Assembly (NCBI GenBank): GCA_018806985.1 | Contig: JADANN010000443.1 | Span: 2,719,001-2,783,000, forward strand | From: Angiostrongylus vasorum | Lineage: Eukaryota; Nematoda; Chromadorea; Rhabditida; Metastrongylidae | Reading direction: 5' to 3' | DNA length: 64,000 nt | Part shown: in pieces, positions 1 through 18,569 of the stretch | Layout: each line of letters opens with the position of its first letter | Position numbering within the stretch: position 1 is the first letter of the stretch | Notes under the pieces: generated by a model | What the model saw: only the letters and a program-made list of their open reading frames with translations | Told to the model about the DNA's origin: nothing | The model's database searches: none | Program-made: the position numbers and the translations under genes

Positions 1-355
1 TTAATTCTGTTGAGGCTAACTCTAGTAAAGCATTTTCAGATGAGAAGAAAGTCAGTAGGTAGTTGTTGAGCATGTGCTTTAAATCTCCCCTCCTGTTTTT
101 CAACACGGTCCTGCTTGTTTTTCGTTGTACAGGTACTTTGCATTCCTAGAGGACGATTGGAGAGCGGTAGGTTGTCCACTTGTTCTGATCTGACCTTGTC
201 TAGTTGGTACTGTGCGGTTCTTTATCGATAGGACATCACAGCGGACGTCAGAACTGAAGGCTGCTGAGACAATGTATCAGGTCTCCTTGAGACACAGAGA
301 AAGATTGAAATATCGGCAAAAGTCAGCTGCAGGGAAAAGAATTCTCAATTTATGA
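1..355 (+). CDS. 3' end of an unidentified gene (three exons)
   Basis: Three exons join in one frame: 1-58, 133-166 and 242-355. Introns begin GTAGTT and GTAGGT and end TACAG and CACAG, and the phases match. The TGA stop is at 353-355. About 73 residues are visible, beginning NSVEANSSKAF, with KVSRYFAFLEDDWRA across the first junction, and ending in a basic, probably helical tail (RHRERLKYRQKSAAGKRILN). I do not recognise the family. It lies upstream of ile-1 on the same strand, so the two could share an operon, but ile-1's start is not visible. Splice signals support a real gene end; the function is unknown. Confidence 0.45.
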
Positions 356-992
356 TGATATCAAGAGTCATTTTTCGACAAGTATTTTTTTTCTTCCGCA
401 AGGAAAAGAATTTAGCACTGATGAGATAAATTAGTCCTATACGTTGCTGAACTTCTCGTCAGCAGTTGCACTATATTGATTAGGGCAGAACTTCCGCCTG
501 AACATGGCGTGTTCGGTTTCATTGTGTTATCCTCGATCTGACACTCTAAATCGCACGTGGTGGCCTTGTATAAAGTGTGGTTTTCACATTAGAACTTCTT
601 TAGAACCGCATAATTTCACTCAATATCGTCTTCATAGTAGGGTTTGATTGAATTTCTAACATAAACGACGGATATCGTTAAAAACTGTCGTGCAAGGGAA
701 TTGCGTTTAAGCTCACATGCTCAGCGCAGTAGTTTCGCCAATGCTAACTGCTGCAACAGATTTTGAAGAATAGGTATTACTTTAAAACTTGTGGTGCAGA
801 CGAGACCTTGGTCAATCGAGTGATGAAAAAACGAGTCAACAGATTGAAATCAACATTTACTGGCATAAATGACATTTGAAGTGAAGTCAGAGTCTTCTTA
901 TTTTCTGAATCGAAATTCTTTACATGGCGAAGATCCATAGAGTAAATCCGAAATGTGAAGTAATTTGATTTTTTCTTTGTGTGTATATCCTG

Positions 993-1351
993 CCAACGGT
1001 TTACCGCCTCATCGTGGCTGCGAGGTGTTCCTGGGTGTCGGATTGCGATGTACAGTGAGGGATTCATTTTCATTCCCTGGCAGGACCTCCCAAGCTGAGA
1101 AGGAGTCCGCCGTTCCCACAAGAAAGCCCAGCTAAGAGTAAACCAATAGCAGGGGTCCACCACCGTCTTGGTATCAAAGTCGCATGGTGGCAAATCTCCC
1201 TCTGATCCACAAGGGCTGCGACAGCCAGTGGTGGCGAAGACCTGTGGCAGACTTTGACCAGGCTGACCACAATGGCTTAACCAGCAAATCTCTGAAAAGT
1301 GGAGATTATGCCGCGGCCAGCACAACAAGTGAGGACGGGCCATTCAAGTGT

Positions 1352-1354
<3 letters not shown>
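993..1354 (+). mobile_element. SINE-A copy
   Basis: Full-length SINE-A in sense orientation. It starts at the family head (ccaacggtttaccgcctcat) and ends in the ccattcaagtgtcaag tail, running straight into a GT microsatellite. Confidence 0.7.

Positions 1355-1398
<44 letters not shown>
1355..1398. repeat. (GT)n microsatellite at a SINE-A tail
   Basis: About 22 uninterrupted GT units begin exactly where the SINE-A 3' tail ends. Both strands show open frames through it, but these are only Cys-Val repeats. Confidence 0.95.
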
Positions 1399-1402
<4 letters not shown>

Positions 1403-1599
1403 AATTGCTTTCTCAGAGGAAGAAATTGCTTCGATAGGCAGGTGTGTTCACAATTTGCTTGCCTAGAACGTGCTATTGCATCGTTGAATTAAGCCATTTA
1501 CTTTGACGTGGTGAATTTAAGCTGTTAAACATAGATTGTATGAAGTGCTTGTGTTCATGAAGCTTTAGCGCACTAGTAAGAGGTGCTATTCAATAAACG

Positions 1600-1810
1600 G
1601 TTGGTCACATGTTCGAGCACTCACGCAGAGCCAGCAAAGCCCTCCGTCCCTCCAATATCATCGAATTGGTACCAAATTTGTCTGGGAGGGTAAAAACAGC
1701 AGTTGATACATCGGTAGGCTTTTGGAAGTCATTCTATAGGCCAAATATGCATTCTTCATTGATAAGGTGCTTAGTGGAGTAGAATGCATGATGTATCCGC
1801 GACAGCTAAT
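1600..1810 (+). mobile_element. SINE-B copy, degenerate
   Basis: Matches the middle and 3' part of SINE-B in sense orientation (gaattggtaccaaatttgtctgggagg, then a worn zone, then aatgcatgatg). It lies just upstream of the first visible ile-1 exon. Confidence 0.6.
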
Positions 1811-1916
1811 ATCAACCCGGGAAACTCTTCGTTGTTAATGCTGACTAGTTAGCGTTAAAAAAAATGAATATCAGGACGTCATTCTGATTTGAGATATCGC
1901 AAAGGGAAAATTGTAG

Positions 1917-4900
1917 GTGTCTGGTGATGCGATAGCATCCCAGGATCAGTTACGTCTTGCTCCTTCAATGCGCAGTCGCAAAGGCATTGCCTGGAACAAA
2001 AGACCAATGGTGGAAAGCGAAAATTTTCAGGTGGGCGTAGAATGTCTAAATTCTTTTTGGAATCAACATTTCCAGGTCTAACAGTGTACGCGATTTTCCA
2101 GTGTTCAATCCAGTAGTTGATTTTGGAATTATACTGTTCTAGGTCGATGTTAGTCTTAAAGTTACTGGCCAAGGACGGATCGGAGCTGATGGAATGGCTA
2201 TTTGGTAACGTTTCTCATTTTTTAAGTTATAAACCACCTTCTTGTTTCCCACAGTTAGACTTTTTCAGGTATACTGCACAAATGGGATCACTTGGTCCAG
2301 TATTTGGCGCCAATGATTTTTGGACTGGAATGGGTGAGAAAGATGTAGTTACTTCTCAGTTCAATCATGTTGTTAAGGCGCTTGAGTTGTCAGAAAATTT
2401 TTTCAATTTGCGCCAAAGTATTCTGTTCTGCCGCTTAACTTCTTTTGTTACGGTTTTTGTAACAGGTTCTGTTCTGTTCATCTATACCGTTCGTGAGCTT
2501 ATTGATTTCGGTATTTAGTACTAATAATAAAAAGTTGTCATTTTCCTTCTTATATTAATGTTTGGATTTCCATTACTATGACTATACTATGACGAATATT
2601 ACGAAATGAGCTTTTTAGGGATTTTCCTTGATTCATTCGATAACGATGGGCAGAAGAACAATCCTATGATAGCTGTCATGCTCAACGATGGCACTCGCTC
2701 CTACAACCACGCTTCCGATGGGAGCCAGCAGATTCTTAGTAGTACGCATAAAGAATCCTATTTTGAATATCTCCGCCTGTATTTCAAATTATTTCAACTA
2801 GTATTTAGTCTGAAAAGACGCTAAGGATGTAAGCTTTTCATATATTTTTATGTACGTTTGGGCACAACCTATGGTTTCTTCATATCTTGTATTGCTGAAA
2901 AGCAGTTTAAGAAATAGAGCTGTTCATTACTGGGTTATACTTGGATACTTGGATGGCCCATCCTCACTGGTTGTCCGGATCCCAGCATAATTTCCATTTT
3001 TCGGAGTTTTGCTGGTCTAGCCATTGTGGTTCACTCGAGTCCAAAGCTCAGGCTACTCAAAGTCTGCCCCAGATCGTCACCACTACAGGCAGTCGCCGCC
3101 CTTGTGGATCAGAGAGGAGATTTACCACCATGCGACTAGTTTGATACCAGGACGATGGTGGATTCTGGTGTTGGCTTAATCTTAGCTGGGCTTCGTGATG
3201 GAAATGCTGGACTCCTTCTCAGCTTGGGAGACCCTGCGGGGGGATGAATTCTCCACTATACATGGCACCTCGACACCCAGGAACACCTAGCTACGATGAA
3301 GCGGTAAACCGTTGAAAGGACTGTTAGGTTATGGTGTACATAAAATCTTTTTGACTTTTTTAAAGTATTCTGTTTCGTGAAGCATTGTTAACCAAGACAG
3401 ATCGATTGACTAACCTTTTGTTTTCTTTGTTTAAATATCCTGTAAGCGTGTAAACTTTGCTTTCTACGTAACCAATTCTTTTCGTCTTCGGTGGCACCCT
3501 TCGTCCATGTTCAACGCGATAGACTTAAGCCAAACTGTGGATTTCAGGTTGTCAGCGAGATTTTCGCAATAAACCCTACCCAGTTCGTCTCAGAATAGAA
3601 TATCTGAAGAATGTTCTAACTATACATGTTGACGATGGTATGCAGCCAACTCCTACATACGAAGCCTGCATAAGGTTCGTTTGTGTTTTTTGTCATTATT
3701 TTCAATATTCCCGTTCAGCTGTTTGCATTTCATCACCTGTTGTTCGCTTCACGTAATCATTAATTCTGTGAATGACTTTTCTTTATGGGCACTAATAAGG
3801 TGAGAGCCATCATATTAACGTAATTCGAAGAACGAAATCGAATTCTTGACTAATCCAGCGAACATGCTGTAAAAGCTGAAGCTCTCAGCGATGATCAATC
3901 CCTGGGGGGATGCGCTAAGCATTCGACTTCATTAAGCATAGTTGGAGGTGATTGAATGCATATCTGGTCTTTGCAATAACTCGCGGTGGCCTACCGATGT
4001 ATCGAGCTAGTGCTGCTATCCTCCCAGGCAAGTCTGATACCAATTTGCCGACCCCGAAAGAATGGAGGGCTTGGTGGGCCATGGGCGCGGGGACCGATCC
4101 TATGTGTGTGTGTTGCCTGGCGCCTCCGACCACCACACGCGCGGCGAGCATGATGTCATAATAAACATTAGATGATCAAACATACCACAGCTTGTCGCTC
4201 CGAAATCTCTTTTTTCTACATAATTTTAGTTTATGTTTATGGGTCACTTTAGAGTTTCAGGATCGAAAATATCCACTTACCCAGGAACGGTCACTTTGGT
4301 GTGTCAGCAGCTACTGGGGGACTTGCTGATGACCACGATGTATTAGAGTTCTCGGTGTTTTCTTTGCTGACGGAACTTCGAACTTCGGCTCCTACAGGTC
4401 TTCCACAAGACGAAAAAATAAAATATGATCAGGAATTTGAGCGCCAAATGAAGGAGTATGAAGCAGAACGTGCTAAGTGGGTAGTATTTCAGCTAGAACT
4501 AGATTTCTTTACTGAGCTGATTTTGCAAATCTTTTTTATCCAAGCTCGGTTATTTTTCAGCAAGTAGTATCTCCTGAGATTGTGCTATATTTGAAATGTC
4601 TAGGTTTAAAGAACGACATCCAGATTTGAAAGATGAGGACTATGACGAAGCAAAGTACTACGAGGACGCAACCGTTCGTGAGTTGCGGCAGCTTTCCCAG
4701 AGACAAAGCAGTATACTTCAGGTAAAAAAAGAGGCAATTCTCCCACTTTCAAATAAGAGTTTGTTATGATGGTGTCTACGAACTGATCGAGCCAAAACTG
4801 GTTTTTAGATCTTGCAAAAAGTGGAGCAGAAACTACAATACATTCAGCAAGGCGGGGCGGTCCAACCGGCACAACCGGGGGGACAAATTGGTCTGTTTCT

Positions 4901-7587
4901 TATTTTTTAAATTGTTATTCTAAGAAATTTTTTTCTTATGCAGCACGTTTAAAATCGGTTTTGGAAGTTTAATATGCGTCCGAGTAGTAGCAAATGAATA
5001 ATTTTAATATTGTTATGTAGTAATAGTTAGTGAAGCGTCCTCTTCTATTCTTTTTTTCTTGTGAGGTAATTGTGGGCAGATTCGTAGCTAGTTAGTAAAT
5101 GAGGGAAGAATGATAACCCCGTGTTTTGACAACCTTTGTCTTTGCTTTTTCAAGTCTCCCCTTTCGGAAGTCACAGACTCAGTATAATGGAAATAATTGG
5201 CGATATAATCTAAATCCTAAAATTAGGAAAATAGAACAATAGAAAACCAGCTGAGAGAGAGGCGAAGCGAAGGACCCGCATGGTGTGGTGGTGAACGCGT
5301 TAGCCTCTGGTAGGGGTAATAGCGCGTTCGCGCGTTCGTACGCCACCACAGACACCTGCGGTCCGGAGTTTTGCAAATACCTCAGTATCAATATAATCCC
5401 GAAAATTGTTTTCTTGTTTGAATGGTTTTTTGGGAAAAAAAGTAGGATAGGAATTAATTTGTGGGAATCTCAAGTACTAATGTTGTAGGTGGACTACTAC
5501 AACACGAGAAGAACGAAATCTTACAGTCATTGAGGGATCTTACTCAATCACTTCGTGATCAAAAACAATATGTGAACGAGATCTTTACTAAAACGTACAA
5601 TTTGGAACAGCGATGGGGACAGGTGGGTCCAATGAAATGAAGTAGAATGTGTCCTGCTCTTTATAGCGATAGATTTTCGCTTGTAGGATGGGTTCTTATT
5701 TTTTAGTTCATTTTCGACTTTCTTAGCATAATGTATGCTTTCGGATGACCACTTCTGTTTAGGGTGCTCCCAATGTTGGTAGTGCCAATAATGTTGATAG
5801 CAGCATGCATCAAAAGGTAGACAGTCTTTTGAATGAGGTTCGAACTCTGCGCGCAAATCAACTGCAACAGGTGAGTTGTCGTGTTTTAGTTTTTCACATA
5901 TTGGTGAAAGAAAGGCCCAGTAAGTTCCAACAGTTTACTTTGACTCAGTGTATGTAGAAAAGTGAGTTTCTGTTTACATAATAGCGGAAGAGAGTCTCAT
6001 TTGAAACATGCATTATTGGGAACAGAGCTATTCACTTTAAAGGTTACATAGCTGTATTGCTGCTAATGTGTATTAGTTCTTGTTATTGGGTTAAACTAGT
6101 CGCATGGTGGCAAATCTCCCTCTGATCCACAAGAGCGGCGACTGTAGTGATGACGATCTGGAGCAGACTTTGGCCTGGCTGAACTCGGGACTCCAGGGTA
6201 CTGGCTAAACCACCAAAACTCCGAAAAAGTGGAGATTATGCTGGGACCCGCACAACCACTGAGGACGGCCCATCCAAGTATCCAAGGAAGTACTGGGTTA
6301 AAGTGCTTGAAAAAAAGTCATAGAGCGCCATAGTTGCACTTCACATTACTTCAACAGCGGATGCAAACGATGGTGCCAATAGGTCTAGTGCCCGATACCT
6401 ACTTTGTTTGGATACTTAATCGGCTCTTCCTCGCCAATAGTGCAAATCCAAAACATTTTCCGCCCATTTTTCCATTCTTCATGATCGTCGTCCGTGGTGG
6501 TTTCCGCAAGAATTCAGTAACATATCACCAACATACGTTACCGTATTTGTTTGTCTACTAATTTCCTCTTCACAGTATAATAACTATTTCTGGGTCGAGC
6601 AATTTTTTGGCGTGGTTAGAATGAGTACTGTGTGGTAGTCGAAAACTCTGTGCTGTGTAGTTGAATGCTTATGAGAAGCCACTATTTCTAATCAAAGTCT
6701 GCTAAGAAGAGAATTGCCAGTGAATAGTGGATGAGGAGTACTGTTATCCGCTAAAACTCTTTACACGTGAGTAAAATTGTGACAAAATAGTGATGTTGCA
6801 TTAATGTCGAATCAGTGTAGTTGTATCCGGCCCAGGCTGAATGCTGAATGTTGGTCGAACGTGGTTGGTTTGGAAATAAACCGCAGTTGCTACTATCCTC
6901 CCACTTTTATTATGATGTACCGCTTTGTTTACGTAGGCTAAAGATCTGTAGAAGACGTGATGTCAGCAATGTAGATAAGTTGTCGAGATTCAACTGTGCG
7001 AGATTGAACACCGCAGATGTTTTGTGGTGCTTTCTCTTCAAGAAAAAATGATGAAAACATGCCTCGATTTCCGTGGATATGCTTTGTACTGTGCAGGACA
7101 AATATGACCCACCCCGAGCCTATCTCGTTCTCCTGAGGGATGAATGTGTCATGAAATGATATTGTATTCTTGCGGTCACATTCACACTGAGAAGCGAATG
7201 ATCGCTGATAGATCGGAAACACTTGTGAGAATTTCAACAACAGCTGATTTATAAGGAAATGCTCAATCTCTGTAGAATTGTAGTTTAACAACAAATAATT
7301 GGTTAACGGAAGAACAACTTTTGCCTCTATTCACATTTCTCACATGTTCTAGAGTGGGAAAGCTACTTCTACGGATTGTCCAGCCATCTCGTGCATATCG
7401 TCAAACCTTTTCATAACCATAGCCGTTGTTCAAGGACTAGCAATTGTAGGAGTGATATTTCTCAGGTTTGTTTTTTCTTTTCTCATGACTTATCCTTCCA
7501 TGGAGCCCTGTTTGACTCCTGTAATAAGTACTGTGAAAATGAGGCTATTTTTTCAGAAGCAAACCCGATAAGGCAAAATTCTACTGA
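1917..7587 (+). CDS. ile-1: ERGIC-53/LMAN1 mannose-lectin cargo receptor (5' partial)
   Basis: L-type lectin cargo receptor cycling between ER and Golgi. Twelve exons are in phase: 1917-2030, 2143-2204, 2269-2333, 2619-2741, 3548-3674, 4261-4476, 4604-4721, 4809-4890, 5489-5622, 5763-5870, 7353-7465, 7557-7587 (430 residues plus TGA). Lectin-domain motifs appear in order: GDAIASQDQLRLAPSMRSRK, GRIGADGMAIWYT, GPVFGANDFW, DSFDNDGQKNNP, SAATGGLADDHDVLEF. A coiled-coil stalk follows (KFKERHPDLKDEDYD, VRELRQLSQRQS, TQSLRDQKQYV). Next come a lumenal Cys pair (TDCPAISCISS) and one membrane helix (LFITIAVVQGLAIVGVIFL). The tail RSKPDKAKFY has a KxKxx retrieval signal and two terminal aromatics like the human KKFF. 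Against human LMAN1 (about 510 residues) the signal peptide and first lectin strands are missing. Identity is sure; the 5' end is unresolved. Confidence 0.93.
2935..3320 (-). mobile_element. SINE-A copy in an ile-1 intron
   Basis: Antisense SINE-A between the exons ending at 2741 and starting at 3548. The tail complement (acttggatacttggatggcc) is on the left and the head complement (gaagcggtaaaccgttg) on the right. A short possible target duplication, ggttat, flanks it. Confidence 0.75.
3880..4160 (-). mobile_element. SINE-B copy in an ile-1 intron
   Basis: Antisense SINE-B. The 3' part (gatgatcaatccctgggggg, cgacttcattaagcat) is on the left. The tRNA-like head (complement of gtgtgtgtgttgcctggcgcc) is on the right, about 100 bases before the next exon. 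Confidence 0.8.
5230..5398 (+). mobile_element. SINE-C copy in an ile-1 intron
   Basis: Carries the family's marks: gagagaggcgaagcgaagga, a tRNA-like region with a gcgttcg B-box-like core, and the 3' segment ggtccggagttttgcaaata cctcagtatc. It lies in the intron between 4890 and 5489. Confidence 0.7.
6087..6302 (+). mobile_element. 5'-truncated SINE-A with target-site duplication
   Basis: Only the distal half of SINE-A is present, 6096-6293, starting at ctagtcgcatggtgg. It is flanked by a perfect 9-base duplication tgggttaaa (6087-6095 and 6294-6302). Truncation at the head end with an intact tail fits target-primed insertion. It lies in the last large ile-1 intron. Confidence 0.8.
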
Positions 7588-8453
7588 GCCACACATATGT
7601 TGCTATTTTTGTCACATGGAGATTATGCGACCACCATATCACACTGTGGCCGATTTAGATGTTCATCACGTGCTCGTTACAATAACCTGTCTTCTCCTTT
7701 GAACGCTCGTTGTTACATTACTGTTTTGTTACACATTGGCGACTCATAGGTTCCCCTGCCGAACCGAATTACCGATAATCTTTCTTTTTCCTTTGAATTA
7801 GTAGCTTTTTCTGTAACTTAAATGCCAAAGCATTGGCATTGTCGAAAACGGTTGTTTGATCATGGTCATATTGATTTCGTAATGTTCATATTGCATATAA
7901 CGTCTGGGTTTTCACACTATTTGGGTGCATGACTGTTGTGATTGTTATTAAAGCTGTTACTACATAAAGTATTTAAATTTTATGCAGTAGTTAGTAATCG
8001 GTAAGAGAAGACTAGTGATCACAAAACTAATGGACTAGACTAGCAATCCTCTAGCTGTGTCGATAAGTACGTATTCTATCGTAGTTGTACAAATTTAAAT
8101 CCGTAAATTCATACATCATATGATAAAGCAGCTAATTTCCTTCAAGGCAATGATCGAGGAAAAGACAGAATAAATAGCTCCTCAGAAGTAATACTAGAGA
8201 GGAGCTAAAGGTCTCCAAAAAGTTTTCATTTAGGGACTAGTTAAGGCTATCCAACTGTATTGTCGTGTTAAAAACCGTCCGTACAACTATCTCAAACCTT
8301 AGTTCCAATTACATTACGTCCATATGAACACTTTTAGATCTCCACTGCATCTTGTATTAACCCATAGTTATTCGTAAACCATCTATGTGTGGTATAATAT
8401 ATTATTTCTCCAGTGGAGACGAACACTGCAGAACTTCTTCATTGTTGATCCTC
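7588..8453. other. Convergent 3' region between ile-1 and ate-1
   Basis: Tail-to-tail spacer of 866 bases. A variant poly(A) signal attaaa is at 7947-7952 and AATAAA at 8170-8175 on the plus strand; either could serve ile-1. No coding sequence is recognised. Confidence 0.5.
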
Positions 8454-15526
<7,073 letters not shown>

Positions 15527-16019
15527 CTAAAGTGAAATCTGTGGTCTATGTTGGACATCCGAATTATGGTTAACTTTATATCTTAAGTAGAATATATATC
15601 ATCGCCTTGTTGAGATAGTTGTTAATGTTTTTCCCTCATTTACACCCGATTATGAACTCAAAAATGAATGTTACCCGCAATTAAGACTCGAATGGAGCGA
15701 GATAGGTAGCTTGACAAAACTTTCATTAATTGGAGATAATTTTTAAGCCACAAACGTATTTTCCAACATATACATAAATTAGATCTTACCATTATCTGCG
15801 ATCTAACACATTCGCGACGATGCGAATTGATTTCAAGTCGTATATGGCAGAAAACAATTGCATTCTCTACTTTGAGAATGCATATCTCAGAATGCAGGAA
15901 AGTTCATTCGTATTGCATATTTTTTAGTAATATTTCCTTTTCGATTGCTGAACTATTACATATCATTGCAAAGTTTCGCTCCGTATAAATGGACATACAA
16001 ATTGTATTTTTAACAAATT
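15527..16019. other. Upstream flank of the first visible ate-1 exon
   Basis: AT-rich stretch where the missing ate-1 first exon was sought on the minus strand. No CGYC-encoding sequence was found, and no other gene is recognised. Confidence 0.4.
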
Positions 16020-16721
16020 CTGAGAAATGGAATTTTACATATCAAAACAGTTATTTCAACTAATTTACTTTTATGAATCGAAACATTGTTGGGGTGTGGG
16101 GGCCAAGAGAATGTTAACGAACGCAGAGTGCCACGTTGTTATCGGAATTTTCGTCGAGGCAAATTCTTCTTCGAAGATGAGAGAAGACGCGGATGTTTTT
16201 CTGTGTTAACGACGATGAATTTAAGGCTATGATGCTGGCAAACACATAGACAACTGTTCAAGAACTTACAAACGAACCGAATGGAACCGTCTCAACTGCT
16301 CCGTACCATATAAAAAAAGTTGGGAAGTCGAAGAAGCTTGACAAATAAATGTATGTCGCGTGAATTGAATGAAAATCAAACAGATTGTTTTATTGAGGTA
16401 TGGCCGACGCTTCTTCTTCGTAACTAGAACGAGCTGTTTCTCAACCTTATTGCAACAACCAACGAGAAATTGATACTCTACGACAAAGTGCGAAGGGCGG
16501 GCATAGTGACTGGGCCGCGTTGAAGCTGCCCATCGCCTGCTGAAGCCGAAAATCTACCAATAGAAGGTAGTGGTCTACGGCTGGGGATCCGTCACAGCTT
16601 CCTGAACCCGTTTGAAACAACCACGGGGCAGAAGTACGTCCAGTGAATCGACGAAGTACATCAGAAACTTCAATGGGCGTGCCCCTTGCTAGATAACAGA
16701 AAGGGCCCAATGGTTCACGAT

Positions 16722-17041
16722 ATCGCGCGGCCACCTCGGTGATGGCGTGTCTAGCGCAGTAATCGGATGCGCTCTGCAATACACAAGGGATCGAGCCCTG
16801 TGCCCATCTCACCAAACCTTTCATCCCTTCGGGGTCAGCAAATTGGTAGCAGCTTTGTCTGGGAGGATAGCAGCACTGGTTCGATAGATCGGTAGGCCAC
16901 CGCGAGTCATTGAAAAGGCCAGATATGCGTTCAATCACCTCTATCGAGGCTTCATGAAGTCGAATGTATGGCACATCCATCAGGTATCGATTATCGCCGA
17001 AAGCTCTATCCTTATCCTTTATCCTTTTATCGCGAGGCCAC
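16722..17041 (+). mobile_element. SINE-B inserted in the mariner, with target-site duplication
   Basis: Full SINE-B of 294 bases (16735-17028). Sense head tggcgtgtctagcgcagtaa with B box ggatcgagccc is on the left, tail gccgaaagctctatccttat on the right. It is flanked by a 13-base duplication atcgcg(c/a)ggccac (16722-16734, 17029-17041) that is part of the transposase ARPHV codons. Confidence 0.9.
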
Positions 17042-17139
17042 ACGTCGCATTACCGACGCTGCAAAAGTTAAAAGAGCCGGGCTACGAAGCTGTCTGCCTC
17101 GCCGGTCATACTCGCAGGATCTCCTGCTTATCAGTTACA

Positions 17140-17540
17140 ATTATTTGGATACTTGGATGGCTCGTCTTCACTGGTCGTGTGGGCACCAACATAATTCTAT
17201 TTTCCGGAGATCTTCTAGTTTAGTCATTGCGGTTCCCTAGAGTCCCGAGTACAGCCTGGCCAGTCTGCCCCCAGGTCGTCACCACCACAGGCAGTCGGCG
17301 TCCTTGTGGATCAGAGGGAGATTTGCCACAATGCGACAAGTTTGATACCAGAAAAGTGGTGGATCCTGGTATTGATTTCTTCGTCATCATCAGAGCTCTT
17401 AGCCGGACTTCCTCAAGGAAACGCTGGGCTCCTTCTCAGCTTGGGAGACCCTGCCTGGGGCATGAACCTTTCCGCTGTGGACCACATCCGGCACCCAAGA
17501 ACACCTCCCAGCCATAATGAGGCGATAAACCGTTAGCAGG
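17140..17540 (-). mobile_element. SINE-A inserted in the mariner
   Basis: Antisense SINE-A (tail complement ttggatacttggatggctcg on the left, head complement gaggcgataaaccgttagc on the right) splits the transposase YHHFKHL region. A short duplication, caatta, borders it. Confidence 0.85.
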
Positions 17541-17766
17541 TCCAATTACCATTGCTTCAAGCATCTTGGGTAGTTCCTGTATGAAAAACGCTTCAGAAAT
17601 AAAGCCGAGGCGAAGACTTCTTTCGACGACTTCATTGTCGCCGGAAGCACGGAATTCCATGCAACCGGTACAAATATGGTTTTTAATTCGATCAATTAAG
17701 TTTATTCTGAGCTGAGATATGCCACTATAAAGATTTAAACCGTACATTAATTTTCAGGGAAGATCG

Positions 17767-17840
17767 TGATAATAATTCTTCATTTTAACTTTTAAATACT
17801 TAAGTGATAATAATTCTTCGTTTTAACTTTTAAATACTTA
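17767..17840 (+). repeat. Tandem duplication, 37 bases x2
   Basis: gtgataataattcttc(a/g)ttttaacttttaaatacttaa occurs twice in direct tandem, with one mismatch. It lies just beyond the mariner remnant. Confidence 0.85.
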
Positions 17841-17930
17841 TCTAATCTTGATTTAATTTCATCAATTTTGATCAATTTAGTGTAATTTTAACAAACTAGT
17901 ATTCAACTTAATGTCTAGTTTAATGTCAAA

Positions 17931-17957
17931 GTTTAGTTACCCAAGTCCCAGGTATTG
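17931..17957 (+). other. SL1-like 22-mer next to GTA
   Basis: agtttagttacccaagtcccag followed by gta resembles the nematode SL1 spliced leader (17 of 22 positions by eye). No convincing Sm site or SL RNA stems follow, so an active SL RNA gene is not supported. Confidence 0.2.
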
Positions 17958-18569
17958 ATAAAAATGAACCGAATGTTTTTCATTTCCATCCTAACCTCAC
18001 TGGCTATGAGCGAATTATCCTGACTATTTTTTGCACGCTATCTAATGGGTGATCGCCCAATTATTCCGATATTCTGTTATGGGTTGAGAGCATTCTTGGA
18101 TTGGCTACACGAAAATATGATCAGTGCAGTAGAACTGGTGCAGTGTAGATCAGCTCACAGATAGATGCGGTACCATGGCACTTTGTATGGCATTATGTAG
18201 AATTTATCCAGATCACATGTTCAGGATTCAGGTGAGTGCAATGATTGACATTTCTTCACAATGGCTTCACCTTATTTGAGACCGATTTCACTGGCGCTAA
18301 CACTCACAAGAAGAGCATTAATCCGACACTACACCTCTAGTACACAAATCGACACTTCCTTGGATTCATATGCGCCGGGAACGAGGCGTTTTATTTTATC
18401 TTGCATAATCGCGCTTTTTATCCATCCATTTCAGTTCGTCACATGCAAAAGTAGCTCCGTGGGTTCTACTCACTGTAGGGACTCGTTGAAAATCATACCT
18501 TTCTTATATGGATTTTGTGAAGAACTATAATCATTGGATCAGTAGTGTTTATGCAGAACATTTCACATT

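Larger units (their letters stand above)
356..1916 (+). other. Gap before the first visible ile-1 exon
   Basis: This should contain the exon or exons for the signal peptide and first part of the ERGIC-53 lectin domain, but I could not find them in any frame. It holds a SINE-A copy with a GT microsatellite and a worn SINE-B copy. The rest is AT-rich without recognised coding sequence. Confidence 0.5.
16020..17745 (+). mobile_element. Degenerate mariner transposon broken by two nested SINEs
   Basis: Transposase remnants in changing frames match the mariner order. Near 16165 reads FRRGKFFFEDERRR. At 16350-16480 read SRELNENQTDC, EVWPTLLLRN and NEKLILYDKVRRA. After a SINE-B comes ARPHVALPTLQKLKEPGYEA (17035-17090) and a frameshifted YSQDLLLISYNY. 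After a SINE-A comes HCFKHLG, KRFRNKAEA, then FDDFIVAGSTEFHATGTNM (17545-17675). Many stops and frameshifts make it dead. A hookworm mariner, bandit, is known from Ancylostoma caninum; whether this is that subfamily cannot be judged here. Terminal repeats were not delimited. Confidence 0.85.

Noticed and set aside
777..1343. 188-residue minus-strand open frame
   Set aside because: Most of it is antisense SINE-A; the same peptide-like text recurs at other SINE-A copies (near 2941, 8454, 28714).
1184..1492. Plus-strand open frame with a Cys-Val run
   Set aside because: It reads through SINE-A and the (GT)n microsatellite.
1879..2172. 97-residue minus-strand open frame
   Set aside because: It overlaps two ile-1 exons whose plus-strand translation matches the L-type lectin domain.
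16447..17043. 198-residue minus-strand open frame
   Set aside because: It covers antisense mariner and SINE-B sequence; the coding sense of the mariner is the plus strand.
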